From a virus, in the IMG/VR virus record IMGVR_UViG_3300038701_000620, positions 1 through 26,282 of that record: a DNA stretch of 26,282 nucleotides; one strand, given 5' to 3'. Both the position numbers and the translations under genes were made by a program. The notes below the pieces were generated by a model. That model worked only from the letters and a program-made list of their open reading frames with translations, had not been told where the DNA came from and made no database searches. Shown here in pieces: positions 12,396 to 20,779 of the stretch. Each line of letters starts with the position of its first letter. The stretch's first letter is position 1.

Positions 12396-14819
12396 ATGGA
12401 TCTCAAACGCCTCGGAGTCTCGATTGACCCTCGCGGAGCCCGCCAAGGGGCCGCGCAAGTGAACAAATCCCTTCAGGAAATGGGGTCGAAGGCTCGTCGC
12501 GTCCTGACCGAGACCGATCGCCAAATGCTGAAAATGGGGCGCTCGGGTCAAGTCGCCGGGGACAAGATCAAGCAAGGGAGCGACAAGGCAACGGGAGCCC
12601 TGAAGAGGACCTCGAAGGCCGCGAAGCAAGCGGGGCGGTCCGCGAATGCCGCCGGGAAGGATCTCGCCTTCATGGAAGCGCAAGGGGTCCTCGCCGCCGC
12701 CGGGCTCTTCCGAGCGTCCGCCGCAATGGGAATGTTCGCGGGAGCCGCCGGGGGTGCTATGGCCGCGCTTGCGCCGCTTCTCGCCGTCCTTCTTCCGATC
12801 ATCGTCGCCGTGAAGGCTTTCAGCGCCCTCTTCGCCGCCGGGGTCGAGGGAACGAAGCTCGCCGGGGAGATCCAACGCCTTCACATTTCATTCACCGCCC
12901 TGACCGGTTCGAGCCGCGAGGCTACGAAGGTCCTTGACGAGCTTCGTCGGACCGCCCTTCAAACCGGGGTCGCCGTCGCCGACCAAGCGACGACCGTTCA
13001 AAAGTTCATTGCCCTCGGATTCTCGTCCGGCGACGCGATTCAGCTTCAGAAGAATATTCTCGACGTCGCCGGGGCGGTCGGCCTGACCGCGACCGAGGCG
13101 AAGCTTCTCGGATCCGCCCTCGCTCAAGTTCAGTCGAAGGGCGTCGTGAGCATGGAAGAGCTTCGCCAACAAATCGCCGAGAAAGGGATCCCGGCGATCG
13201 ACGAACTCATGAAGAAGACCGGAATGTTCGGGAAGGAATTCTTCGACGCGATCGCGAAGGGCGAGATCCCCGCGCAAGAACTGATCGACATTTTCTTGAA
13301 TCTCGAAGGGTCCTTCGCGAAGTTCGAGGGAGGGTCGAAGCGCCTCGCGAAGTCGATCCCGGGGCAAGTGAATATCGTCAAGACGTCATGGCAAGAACTC
13401 TTGCGGGTCATGGGGGAGCCGATCGCCGAAGCCGTCGGCCCGATCTTCGAGGACCTGATCAATATCCTTCAGACCGCGAAGCCATTCGCCGAGGCAATGG
13501 GTCGGGCGATCGGGGACACGATCAAGATTCTCTATCAAGCAATCTCCGACGGGACACTCTCCGAGCTTCTCGCAACCGCCTTCATGGCCGGAATCGAGAC
13601 CGGGCTGAACTTCCTCGCGAACGGATTCATTGAAGCCGTCCTTCACTTCGGATCCCTGATCGTGACCGCGATCGAACACGCCGGGGCGGTGATCGGGAAG
13701 GTCTTCATGGACGTCTTCGCCGAAGTGATCAATTTCTTCGCCGCCGGGATCGAGAAGATCCTTCGCTTCGCCTCGAACGCCGCCGTCAAGGTCGCCGCCG
13801 CCGCCGGTAAAGAGATCAGCCTCCCCCCGATTGCCGAGGGCGCGATCGGTCGCGTCGAGGGTGGCGGGGAAGTGACTCCTTTCGGCGATCGGCTCGCCGC
13901 GAACAATCAATTCGCCGCATTCGGGGCCGAGCAACTGAAGGACCCGTTCGGATCCTTCTTCAATGACCGCGCCGCCCGCCAAGCCGGGAACCTGATCGAC
14001 AAGTTCAATACCGAAAACGCCGGGAAGAACTTCACCTTCGCCGGGGGAGGGGACGAAGCCCTTCCGCCCGGGGTCGTCCCGACGACCGACCCGACGGGAG
14101 GGGGCGGGGCGGGGGCCGAGGGAACGAAGAAGGCGAACGAGGAACTTCGGGAGCAAGCGACGATCCTCGAATCTCTTCGGGATCGCCTCTCGGAGATCGG
14201 AACCGAATGGTCCGACCTCGGGGTGATCGTCGCCGATATCGCCGAGGGAGCGATCACGTCCTTCGCCGACAACCTCTCGAACGCCCTGACAAACGTCGCA
14301 ACCGGGGCCGAGTCCGCCGGGGAAGCCTTTCGGAACATGGCGAACGCCGTCGTTCAGTCGATCGTTCAAATGGTGATTCAAATGATGGTTCAGCTTGCGG
14401 TCGCGCAAGCCCTCGCCGCCCTCGGGGTCCCGGTCGGGACCTTCAGCGGAATTGCGGGAGCCGCCCGCGCCGTCCCCGTGAATCATGCCGGGGGGAATGG
14501 CGGGAACGTCAAGACCGGTCGGGGCGGAATGAGCAAGTTTCACGACGGCGGGGTCCTCTCGTCCGAGAACGTCGGCCTGACCGACCAGAACGAGACCGTC
14601 TTGACCCGCCGCCGGGCCGAGGAAGTCGAGCAAGCCCTGAAGGCGAATCAAACCCCGTCTTCGACCTCGGGGCCTTCTGAAGGCGGTCGTCCGCTTCAAA
14701 TCGTGAACGTCCTCGACAAGTCCGAGGTTCTCGAAATGGTCGCCGCGAACCCCGACGTCACGATTAACGCGATCAGCCGCCGCCGCCGACAAGTGAACGG
14801 AATGCTGAAGGAAAAATAA
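12396..14819 (+). CDS. Tape measure protein
   Basis: This is the largest complete gene in the window (807 residues). Residues 1-90 are helical and charged. About 95-150 form a long hydrophobic stretch (LLAVLLPIIVAVKAFSALFA). Residues 150-330 match the tape measure N-terminal domain family, with RLHISFTALTGSSREATKVL, TGVAVADQATTVQKFIALGF and EEILRQQI-like helices near KGVVSMEELRQQIAEKGIP. More hydrophobic helices lie at about 420-450 and 640-690, and the tail is basic (SRRRRQVNGMLKEK). The protein sets tail length and is ejected during infection. At about 0.15 nm per residue it would suggest a tail near 120 nm. Confidence 0.93.
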   Translation: MDLKRLGVSIDPRGARQGAAQVNKSLQEMGSKARRVLTETDRQMLKMGRSGQVAGDKIKQGSDKATGALKRTSKAAKQAGRSANAAGKDLAFMEAQGVLAAAGLFRASAAMGMFAGAAGGAMAALAPLLAVLLPIIVAVKAFSALFAAGVEGTKLAGEIQRLHISFTALTGSSREATKVLDELRRTALQTGVAVADQATTVQKFIALGFSSGDAIQLQKNILDVAGAVGLTATEAKLLGSALAQVQSKGVVSMEELRQQIAEKGIPAIDELMKKTGMFGKEFFDAIAKGEIPAQELIDIFLNLEGSFAKFEGGSKRLAKSIPGQVNIVKTSWQELLRVMGEPIAEAVGPIFEDLINILQTAKPFAEAMGRAIGDTIKILYQAISDGTLSELLATAFMAGIETGLNFLANGFIEAVLHFGSLIVTAIEHAGAVIGKVFMDVFAEVINFFAAGIEKILRFASNAAVKVAAAAGKEISLPPIAEGAIGRVEGGGEVTPFGDRLAANNQFAAFGAEQLKDPFGSFFNDRAARQAGNLIDKFNTENAGKNFTFAGGGDEALPPGVVPTTDPTGGGGAGAEGTKKANEELREQATILESLRDRLSEIGTEWSDLGVIVADIAEGAITSFADNLSNALTNVATGAESAGEAFRNMANAVVQSIVQMVIQMMVQLAVAQALAALGVPVGTFSGIAGAARAVPVNHAGGNGGNVKTGRGGMSKFHDGGVLSSENVGLTDQNETVLTRRRAEEVEQALKANQTPSSTSGPSEGGRPLQIVNVLDKSEVLEMVAANPDVTINAISRRRRQVNGMLKEK

Positions 14820-14821
14820 TC

Positions 14822-15388
14822 ATGGCCGATACCGACGACACGCCGACGAAGCTCGCGATCCTCCCCGATTGGAATCGCCGGGTCCGCCTTGTCGAAGAGT
14901 GGGACTCGAACGCGACCCGGTCCTTCGCCGGGAAAGAGCAACGGTCCGCGAAGAGGGTCAAGCCGATTTACCGCCTCGAATATTTCCGATCGGGAATGAC
15001 CGAGACCGAGGCACGGCGACGCCTTCTCGCGATCCGATCCGAATTCGAGGGTCCCCTGATCGTCCCATTTTGGCCCGACGGCGGGGTCCTCGCCTCGACA
15101 ATGACGACGCCGGTCTCGGACGACGTCGCCGTCCTCGAAAACGCATTGCCCGACGGATACGACTCGCCCTTCGAGGTTTACATTTACGACGAGGCGAACG
15201 GGGGCGAGTTCCGAACCGTCACGTCGGTCTCGGGGGCTTCTCTCACCCTCGACGGGTCCTCGACCCTTTACACGACCGGGGCCTTCGTGTTTCCTTGTCG
15301 CAAGGTGATTCGCGAGATTGACGCCGAGGGCCTGAACTCGATCAACGCCGAGACCGGAATCGAGCGAATCCGATACCTCTCCCTTTGA
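14822..15388 (+). CDS. Minor tail protein (distal tail region)
   Basis: The 188-residue product has a central TETEARRRLLAIRSEFEGPL segment followed by IVPFWPDGGVLAS. A small beta domain (EVYIYDEANGGEFRTVTSVS) comes next, and the protein ends IETGIERIRYLSL-like. The pattern of a helix, then a -PFWPDG/-PFYLPTW-like loop, is shared with the next gene and is typical of distal tail proteins right after the tape measure gene. An AAGGA sequence upstream of the ATG is one of the few Shine-Dalgarno-like sites here. Exact role is unassigned. Confidence 0.6.
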   Translation: MADTDDTPTKLAILPDWNRRVRLVEEWDSNATRSFAGKEQRSAKRVKPIYRLEYFRSGMTETEARRRLLAIRSEFEGPLIVPFWPDGGVLASTMTTPVSDDVAVLENALPDGYDSPFEVYIYDEANGGEFRTVTSVSGASLTLDGSSTLYTTGAFVFPCRKVIREIDAEGLNSINAETGIERIRYLSL

Positions 15389-15389
15389 T

Positions 15390-16037
15390 ATGTCGTGGAA
15401 GAACTACAATCGCCTTGCGACGATCCCGACCTTCGACCCGGTCCCTCACTCGGGCCTCGGGGAGGTCAGCCGGGGGCGCGTCGAGATCGGTCAGGCCGAG
15501 ACCTTCGCCCGTTGGAACGGAACGACCGGGCTCGCCTTCCGCTTCCGATACCTGACCCGGTCACGGTCCGAATGGAAGACCCTTCGAGACGAGCTTCGCT
15601 CTTCGCGAGGTCAAGGATCAGCTTTCTATCTTCCTACATGGCAACCCGATTTCGTAATTGCCGCCGACGCCGTCGCCGGGGCTTCTCAAATCCTCGTCGA
15701 AGACGGGGGATTCTCCGACCTGACCGACGACTTCCCCGACACCGAAGGCCGGATCGTCTTCTTCCTGAAAACCGACCTCTCGGTTCAGTTCAACCGGGTC
15801 ACCGCCGCCGCCGATAATGGGGCGAACGAGGACGTCTTCCTCGAAGACCCTCTCGACTTCGACCTCGAAGCCGACCTCGATATGATGGGGTTCGTTTACC
15901 TCGTCCGCCTCGCCGAGAATCAAATCGCTTTCGAATCGTTCGCGCCCGGGCGGGGATATTGCGACTTGCGATTCCTGACCGTCCGCGCCTCCCGCGACGT
16001 CAACACGGTTGAAACCGTAGAAAGCGAGGCCCCGTAA
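15390..16037 (+). CDS. Minor tail protein (distal tail-like)
   Basis: The 215-residue product resembles the preceding one in layout: FRYLTRSRSEWKTLRDELRS, then SSRGQGSAFYLPTWQPDFVI, a small beta module (ASQILVEDGG...RIVFFL), and a C-terminal CDLRFLTVRASRDVNTVETV segment. The last segment and the GSAFYLPTW loop are familiar from phage minor tail proteins near the tail tip. It starts 1 base after the previous stop and its own TAA overlaps the next ATG, so translation is coupled. It is probably part of the distal tail ring, by position and layout. Confidence 0.6.
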   Translation: MSWKNYNRLATIPTFDPVPHSGLGEVSRGRVEIGQAETFARWNGTTGLAFRFRYLTRSRSEWKTLRDELRSSRGQGSAFYLPTWQPDFVIAADAVAGASQILVEDGGFSDLTDDFPDTEGRIVFFLKTDLSVQFNRVTAAADNGANEDVFLEDPLDFDLEADLDMMGFVYLVRLAENQIAFESFAPGRGYCDLRFLTVRASRDVNTVETVESEAP

Positions 16038-17053
16038 TGCCAGTAACGAACCTAAAAGCCTTTCAGGATCTCGTCGCGAGCCACGACCTCCCGCACACTT
16101 ACGACCCGAAGCGCCCGACCGCCCTCGGGCCGGATAACTACGGGGCGAGCCAAACCGACCCATACTTCGAGAATTGGTTCTTCGAGATCGACGGAACGAC
16201 CGTCACGATCGGACGTCAAGACGGGCTCGGGTTCCCGACGACGACCGTCTCGTCGCTTTACGACTCAGCTTTCGAGACCGAGCATTTGTCGGGGACCTTC
16301 GACGACGTCGCGAAGGAAGTTCTAGCTTGGGATCTCGGGGTTGGGGCGAGCGGGGTCAAGGAAGCTCGCGTCGGGGCCTTCTTCGGGGGCGTCGAGGATT
16401 GGCTGACGTTCTCGGGATACAACCCGGTTTGCGTCAATACTTGGCCGATTGACGGCGACGCCGCGACCGCCGGGGACGCCGAGGTCGGGGTCTTCTATCT
16501 CCGAGAAGGCTTCCCGTATATTTTCTTCAGGACCAAGGGCGATAATTTCGCGACCGAATACGTTGCCCTCCGATCGCCCTCGGCCCCGTTCGCTCTTCAC
16601 TCCCTCGCCCTCAATGGGGCCTACCTCGAAATCCGAGGGATTGACGTCGGTCACCGAAAGACGGCTTGGCGGTCCCTTTACTCGCCCGCGATCCCGCCCG
16701 ACCGGGGTCTCGGAATCCTCGAACTCGTCGCCGGAAGCTTCGAATCGATTTATATCCTAGAGGACGTCGGTCAGGACGAAGGCGAAGGGACACTCGAACT
16801 CGTCGCCGGTTCCTTCGAGTCAACCGTGATCGCGACCGACGCTGGGATCGACGAAGGCGAAGGGACACTCGAACTCGTCGCCGGGGAGCTTCTGAATCTT
16901 CTCGTCCTGACCGACGCCGGTCAGGACGACGGAGTCGGAACCTTGACTCTCGCCGACGGGGCGTTTACCCTCACCGGCAAGCCGACCGAGACAACGTCCG
17001 ACGACGGAGTCGGAACCCTCGCCCTGATCGAAGGAACCTTTGAAATCCCGTAA
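16037..17053 (+). CDS. Tail protein with C-terminal 25-residue repeats
   Basis: The 338-residue product has an N-terminal domain of about 220 residues with many aromatic and beta-type segments (PYFENWFFEIDGTTVTIGRQ; EGFPYIFFRTKGDNFATEYV). A C-terminal array of five tandem repeats follows, beginning GLGILELVAG, GEGTLELVAG, GEGTLELVAG, GVGTLTLADG and GVGTLALIEG; the last is partial. No enzymatic motif is visible. In the distal tail module it is probably a baseplate or fibre-associated protein whose repeats form a stalk. The ATG overlaps the previous TAA (TAATG). Confidence 0.6.
   Translation: MPVTNLKAFQDLVASHDLPHTYDPKRPTALGPDNYGASQTDPYFENWFFEIDGTTVTIGRQDGLGFPTTTVSSLYDSAFETEHLSGTFDDVAKEVLAWDLGVGASGVKEARVGAFFGGVEDWLTFSGYNPVCVNTWPIDGDAATAGDAEVGVFYLREGFPYIFFRTKGDNFATEYVALRSPSAPFALHSLALNGAYLEIRGIDVGHRKTAWRSLYSPAIPPDRGLGILELVAGSFESIYILEDVGQDEGEGTLELVAGSFESTVIATDAGIDEGEGTLELVAGELLNLLVLTDAGQDDGVGTLTLADGAFTLTGKPTETTSDDGVGTLALIEGTFEIP
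16706..17050 (+). repeat. Tandem 75-bp coding repeats (4.6 units)
   Basis: Units run 16706-16780, 16781-16855, 16856-16930, 16931-17005 and 17006-17050 (partial). Each encodes a 25-residue unit beginning G-x-G-x-L-x-L and ending in two acidic residues. Units 2 and 3 start with nearly the same DNA (GAAGGGACACTCGAACTCG), so recent duplication is likely. Confidence 0.85.
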
Positions 17054-17055
17054 AA

Positions 17056-18462
17056 ATGAACGCCGCAAATCTAAAGCAAACCGCGAATCTCGGAGTCCGA
17101 GGGTCGGGACGATTCAAGATTCGAGTCCTCGACGGGAAGACGAAGAAAGTCCTCGAAGAGCGTCCTTGGCAAAAGAACTTGATTCTGAACCCGGGAATCC
17201 GAGATGCTGACGGAACGATCTTTCGGGATCAGCTTGGCAATTGTCGCGCCGGGACCGGAACGACGCCCTCGAAGGCGACCCTCGACGGAACCTTCGCCCT
17301 CTCAGGGACGACCCTCACTCGCTCGACCGGGGCCGGGACCTTCAGCGCCGGGGACGTTGATAAATACGTCAAATTCGGGACCGGCGAGGAACACCTGATC
17401 GTTTCTTACACGTCCTCGACCGAGGTCGAGGTCCGAGACTCGGGGACGGTCGCCGCGACGACTCTCGAACTTTACGACACGGCGAGAGTGGACCTCGACG
17501 CCGAGGTCACTGATCACACTTCCCTGAACGGCGACGCCGGGGCGAATACTGAAACGATGGACACGGCGACCGGGAACCTTCTCGTCAAGCGGACTTACGA
17601 CTTCGCCGTCGAGGTCGGAACGGTCAATTACAACGAAATCGGGATCTCGCGACTCGTCGCCGGGGACCTTTGGTCTCGAATCGTCCTCGCCTCAACCGTG
17701 ACCGTGAACGCCGGTCAGCAATTGCAAGTTGTATATGAACTTTCGCTCACTTGCTCGACATGGCTCACCCTGACCTCGATCACGCCGACGGTCTCGGGTT
17801 GGCCTTGGCAATATACAAATACGGACATCGCCGACACGGCGACCGAGTTCGTCGTGACCTTCGACGATGATCACCATTATTCAGTCGGCGACGAGATCAC
17901 GATCAGCGGGGCGACCCCGTCCGCCTATAACGGGACTTGGACGGTCGCCGCCGTCCCGACCTCCGACTCGATCGAGATCACGTCGGGAATCAACCCGGGA
18001 AATTCGACCGTTCACGGGACGACCGTCGGGACACTCGCCGCCGAGGTTCGCTTGAAGAGCGCCTCGAACGAGGTCCCCTTCGAGGATAGTGGGGGGAGCG
18101 CATGGCAAATTTGCGACCCAAATTCCTCGTCGAGCCAACTCGTGCTTGGGGCGGTTCAGGAGGCAAATGTAATGGCAACCCTCGGGCTTGGGACCGGAAG
18201 CATCACGACGTCGGGAGTTACTAATGCGACCCGGGCGAAGACCAAGTCCGCTATGGACTCGAATGATTTCTCTTGGGAGCGGACCGGGACCTTCGACATT
18301 GACGAGGCGAATTGGACCGACTTCCGTCAATATTGGCTTCAAGGGTATATCGGGACGAACAAGGCCGCGATCGTCGTCACCTTCGATCAGAACCAACGGA
18401 AAGACTCGGGGTATATTCTCACCTTGGGGTACAAGGTCACCTTCCGACAAGACCTTCCCTAA
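17056..18462 (+). CDS. Tail fibre-like structural protein
   Basis: The 468-residue product has an N-terminal segment, RGSGRFKIRVLDGKTKKVLE, followed by ERPWQKNLILNPGIRD. This resembles the start of phage tail proteins with a following beta-rich body. Ser/Thr/Gly-rich strands and short modules such as VGDEITISGATPSAYNGTWT (about residues 276-295) fill the middle. The C-terminus (GYILTLGYKVTFRQDL) looks like a closing beta structure. It is probably a fibre or baseplate-associated protein exposed to the host; receptor binding is an inference. It starts 2 bases after the previous stop. Confidence 0.6.
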   Translation: MNAANLKQTANLGVRGSGRFKIRVLDGKTKKVLEERPWQKNLILNPGIRDADGTIFRDQLGNCRAGTGTTPSKATLDGTFALSGTTLTRSTGAGTFSAGDVDKYVKFGTGEEHLIVSYTSSTEVEVRDSGTVAATTLELYDTARVDLDAEVTDHTSLNGDAGANTETMDTATGNLLVKRTYDFAVEVGTVNYNEIGISRLVAGDLWSRIVLASTVTVNAGQQLQVVYELSLTCSTWLTLTSITPTVSGWPWQYTNTDIADTATEFVVTFDDDHHYSVGDEITISGATPSAYNGTWTVAAVPTSDSIEITSGINPGNSTVHGTTVGTLAAEVRLKSASNEVPFEDSGGSAWQICDPNSSSSQLVLGAVQEANVMATLGLGTGSITTSGVTNATRAKTKSAMDSNDFSWERTGTFDIDEANWTDFRQYWLQGYIGTNKAAIVVTFDQNQRKDSGYILTLGYKVTFRQDLP

Positions 18463-18464
18463 TC

Positions 18465-19361
18465 ATGTCCGCGACCGCGATCAAGGGCGAGAACTCAAAG
18501 CCCGACGGCGTCCCCGTTTACGTTTACGCGATCCGATCCGAGATCGACGACGTCGAGTTTTATCTCGCAAACTACCCGACCGCGATCTCGATCTCGGGCC
18601 TTCCCGCTCGATTCGTCGGGGCGTCGGACCCGCAAAGCTTCACGCCCGCGCAAATCTCTCACGGGGCGGTCGAGCGCCGGGACGGTCTCGAACGGGTCAG
18701 CTTCGACGTGAACGTGCAAATCACCGACGCCCAAGCCTACGCCCGATTTATCCTCTTCGGGATGATACCTCGGATCGAGGTTAACGTGATAAAGGTCGTC
18801 GCGGGAGCCGCCGCCGCCGGTTCCGCCGTTTGGAACGCCGACACTGACCTAATTCAACAAGGGCTTGTCGAGAACCTTTCCTTCGAGGCTCACGAAATGA
18901 GCGTTCGCTGCACTCCCGAGCCCTTCTTTACGAATCAGACCGTCCCCCGTTGGCGGTTCACTCGGACTTGCAACCGGCAACTTTACGCCGCCGATTGCGG
19001 GGTCGATCGGACCCTCTTTCAGCATTCGAACTCAATCCTCGCCCTCGACGTTGACCTTCGACAAGTCACGATCTCGGGTCAAGCCGCCGGGTCGAGTTCG
19101 GGCTTCTTCCGAGGGGGAGTCCTCGAACATAACCCGACCTCGGTCAAGACCTCGATCCTCGATCATGAGAACTCGGGCGGGAATACGATCGTCACCCTCC
19201 AATCTTGGATCCCCGACCTTGCCGTGACCGACAACGTCGTCGTGAATGCCGGTTGCAATCATTCCTTCGCGCAATGCCGGGACCGGTTCTCGAACGAGGC
19301 GAACTTCGGCGGGTTCCGCAAAGTGCCTAATCGGAATCCCACTTTGCACGGGGCCGGTTGA
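18465..19361 (+). CDS. Baseplate hub protein, DUF2163 / BR0599 family (GTA gp13-like)
   Basis: The ATG at 18465 lies 2 bases after the previous stop, giving 298 residues. The N-terminal domain contains FVGASDPQSFTPAQISHGAV and a beta core. The C-terminal region carries the family signature: CNRQLYAADCGVDRTLF and then AGCNHSFAQCRDRFSNEANF followed by GGFRK. The paired cysteines match those in the family (associated with an iron-sulfur cluster in the Rhodobacter gene transfer agent hub). In related particles this gene is directly followed by the NlpC/P60 peptidase and the large tail protein; here a 5.1 kb island separates them. Confidence 0.87.
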   Translation: MSATAIKGENSKPDGVPVYVYAIRSEIDDVEFYLANYPTAISISGLPARFVGASDPQSFTPAQISHGAVERRDGLERVSFDVNVQITDAQAYARFILFGMIPRIEVNVIKVVAGAAAAGSAVWNADTDLIQQGLVENLSFEAHEMSVRCTPEPFFTNQTVPRWRFTRTCNRQLYAADCGVDRTLFQHSNSILALDVDLRQVTISGQAAGSSSGFFRGGVLEHNPTSVKTSILDHENSGGNTIVTLQSWIPDLAVTDNVVVNAGCNHSFAQCRDRFSNEANFGGFRKVPNRNPTLHGAG

Positions 19362-19384
19362 ATTAAGCGACCGTAAGATTTTAA

Positions 19385-19412
19385 TTGACCGACTCAAGCG
19401 GCGGGCTAAAGT
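19385..19412 (+). promoter_or_regulatory. Promoter for the HNH gene at 19419 (leaderless type)
   Basis: TTGACC (19385-19390) and TAAAGT (19407-19412) are 16 bases apart, and the -10 ends 6 bases before the ATG at 19419. Confidence 0.65.
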
Positions 19413-19418
19413 CCCCGC

Positions 19419-20054
19419 ATGAAATCAAAGCCGATACCTGATCAAGAAGGATACTCAGCCGACGAGAACGGCGAGATTTGGAGTCACCGGGGGACCGAGT
19501 CGTCGAAGATGATTTGCATAAACGAGGATCTTCAGATTTACCAAAAGATAACGAAGAGAACTCCGAAGACCGTGAAGCTTCGCGGGGCAGTGAACGGGGC
19601 GGGTTATCGCCAATATGAGATCAGGGGGAAACTCTTCACCGGACACCGCCTAGTCTTCGCCGCCTTTCACGGCGACCCGGGACGTCAACACGTTCACCAC
19701 AAAGACGAGGACAAGCTGAACAATAGGCCGGAAAATCTTGAATTGAGAACGGCGAGCCGACACTCAAAAGATCACCGCCAAGAAGACCGAGTCGAGGGGA
19801 CTTGCGAGATTTGCGGGAAACCATTCGACCGCCCCCGGGCAAGGAAGGAAGGGAACAAGTATTGCTCCGACGCTTGCAACTCAACCGCCTTCCGACGCCG
19901 TCACGGTCTTTCGACCGATCCGGTCGAATCGCCTTGCCTCGTTTGCGGCGAGACGGTCGTGAACACCGGCAAGAAGGGTCGGAAGAAGTATTGCTCGCGG
20001 GCCTGTAAGTCACTCGGTCGGAGCCCGAAGAACCGGAAATTCGGCGAAGGATGA
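19419..20054 (+). CDS. HNH homing endonuclease with two zinc motifs
   Basis: The 211-residue product begins with a NUMOD4-like segment (IPDQEGYSADENGEIWSHRG). An LVFAAFHGDPGRQHVHHKDE region follows, and then the HNH core HHKDEDKLNNRPENLE (histidines at about residues 93-94). Two zinc-knuckle-type motifs come after it: CEICGKPF with YCSDAC, and CLVCGETV with YCSRAC. This is the layout of phage-encoded homing endonucleases that cut at or near their own insertion site. It is freestanding, with its own promoter, between the hub gene and the next accessory gene, and shares a conserved DNA block with the HNH gene at 23955. Confidence 0.85.
   Translation: MKSKPIPDQEGYSADENGEIWSHRGTESSKMICINEDLQIYQKITKRTPKTVKLRGAVNGAGYRQYEIRGKLFTGHRLVFAAFHGDPGRQHVHHKDEDKLNNRPENLELRTASRHSKDHRQEDRVEGTCEICGKPFDRPRARKEGNKYCSDACNSTAFRRRHGLSTDPVESPCLVCGETVVNTGKKGRKKYCSRACKSLGRSPKNRKFGEG
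19647..19724 (+). repeat. HNH core DNA repeat, copy A
   Basis: This block encodes RLVFAAFHG through HHKDEDKLNN and is highly similar to 24117-24197, which is 3 bases longer. More diverged versions occur in the HNH genes at 21199 and 23441. Confidence 0.8.
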
Positions 20055-20062
20055 CTTTCACC

Positions 20063-20091
20063 TTGTCATGGTCTCTTGATCCTGCTTAGGT
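20063..20091 (+). promoter_or_regulatory. Promoter for the secreted protein gene (leaderless type)
   Basis: TTGTCA (20063-20068) and TTAGGT (20086-20091) are 17 bases apart; the -10 ends 7 bases before the ATG at 20099. Confidence 0.5.
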
Positions 20092-20098
20092 CGCCGCG

Positions 20099-20635
20099 AT
20101 GAATACCAACCGCCGCCCCCTCTTCGGGGCACTACTCGCCGGGGCGCTTCTCTTGAGCGCCGCAATCAGTTCAGCCGCCATCATGACCCTTGATTGGGAC
20201 GACGCCCCGCCGGAAGACGGAGCCGTCACCTATACCGTTCAGAAGAAGGCCGAGGGCGCGACTTCTTGGACCGACGTCGGGACGACCGAGAACTCGATCA
20301 TGTCGATTGACGTGACGTCCTCGGTTCGGACTCTCTACCGCCTGAAGATCACCAACGAATCGGGCGTCTCGGTTTACGATCCGAATATCGTCGCAAGCCC
20401 GCCGACCGCCGACTTGAACTTCGGCCTGAAGCCGGTCGCGACGAGCTACAACCTCCGCACCGACGAAGCTATGCTCGCCGAGTTCAAGGCCGCGATCAGC
20501 GAACCGGACCCCGAGACCCCGTCCTTCGATCTCGTCGAAGCCTTCCTCGGCTCTCAGGACCTCCACAAGACGCCGTTCGCCCCGCCGGGTCCTTCGAGGC
20601 GCGAAACGCTCGCGTCGCTCTTCTTGGTAAGCTGA
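20099..20635 (+). CDS. Secreted protein with fibronectin type III-like domain
   Basis: The 178-residue product has a clear signal peptide: MNTNRRP, then the hydrophobic stretch LFGALLAGALLLSAAISS, then AA with likely cleavage near residue 27. A Fn3-like domain follows at about 28-100 (MTLDWDDAPPEDGAVTYTVQ; SVRTLYRLKITNESGVSVYD). The last 75 residues are Pro/Glu/Ala-rich and unassigned. The protein should be exported from the infected cell's cytoplasm, so a role at the host surface or periplasm (for example altering adsorption) is a plausible moron function. This is inferred; no homologous system was recognised. Confidence 0.65.
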   Translation: MNTNRRPLFGALLAGALLLSAAISSAAIMTLDWDDAPPEDGAVTYTVQKKAEGATSWTDVGTTENSIMSIDVTSSVRTLYRLKITNESGVSVYDPNIVASPPTADLNFGLKPVATSYNLRTDEAMLAEFKAAISEPDPETPSFDLVEAFLGSQDLHKTPFAPPGPSRRETLASLFLVS

Positions 20636-20668
20636 CGGGCCGGGACTCCCGCAATTTCGCTACCATTC

Positions 20669-20699
20669 GACCCTCGCCCTTCACCGGGCGGGGGTCTTT
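20669..20699 (+). terminator. Rho-independent terminator
   Basis: GACCCTCGCCC (20669-20679) pairs with GGGCGGGGGTC (20686-20696) with one wobble, and is followed by TTTCTTT. Confidence 0.85.
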
Positions 20700-20779
20700 C
20701 TTTGGAAAAGAACAAAAAAGTTTCATTTAGGGGTTGGCGAGACCGCCGGTAATGGTATTATTCGGGCGTTATGGCAAAC
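20684..20779 (+). repeat. Terminator-promoter-start cassette, copy 2
   Basis: Matches 737-826 from the terminator right arm to the sixth base after the ATG, including AAAGTTTCATTTAGGGG, AATGGT, and GGCGTTATG followed by CAAAC. Confidence 0.75.
20734..20761 (+). promoter_or_regulatory. Promoter of the helicase N-terminal gene (leaderless type)
   Basis: TTGGCG (20734-20739) and TATTAT (20756-20761) are 16 bases apart. The -10 ends 9 bases before the ATG at 20771. Confidence 0.7.

Noticed and set aside
16666-17043. Arg-rich repeated frame overlapping the tail repeat gene
   Set aside because: It is the out-of-frame reading of the 75-bp repeats; the 16037-17053 frame is supported by coupling to both neighbours and by its protein repeats.
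16706-17050. CRISPR-like array
   Set aside because: The repeats are 75 bp, contiguous and in coding frame, with no spacers between them.
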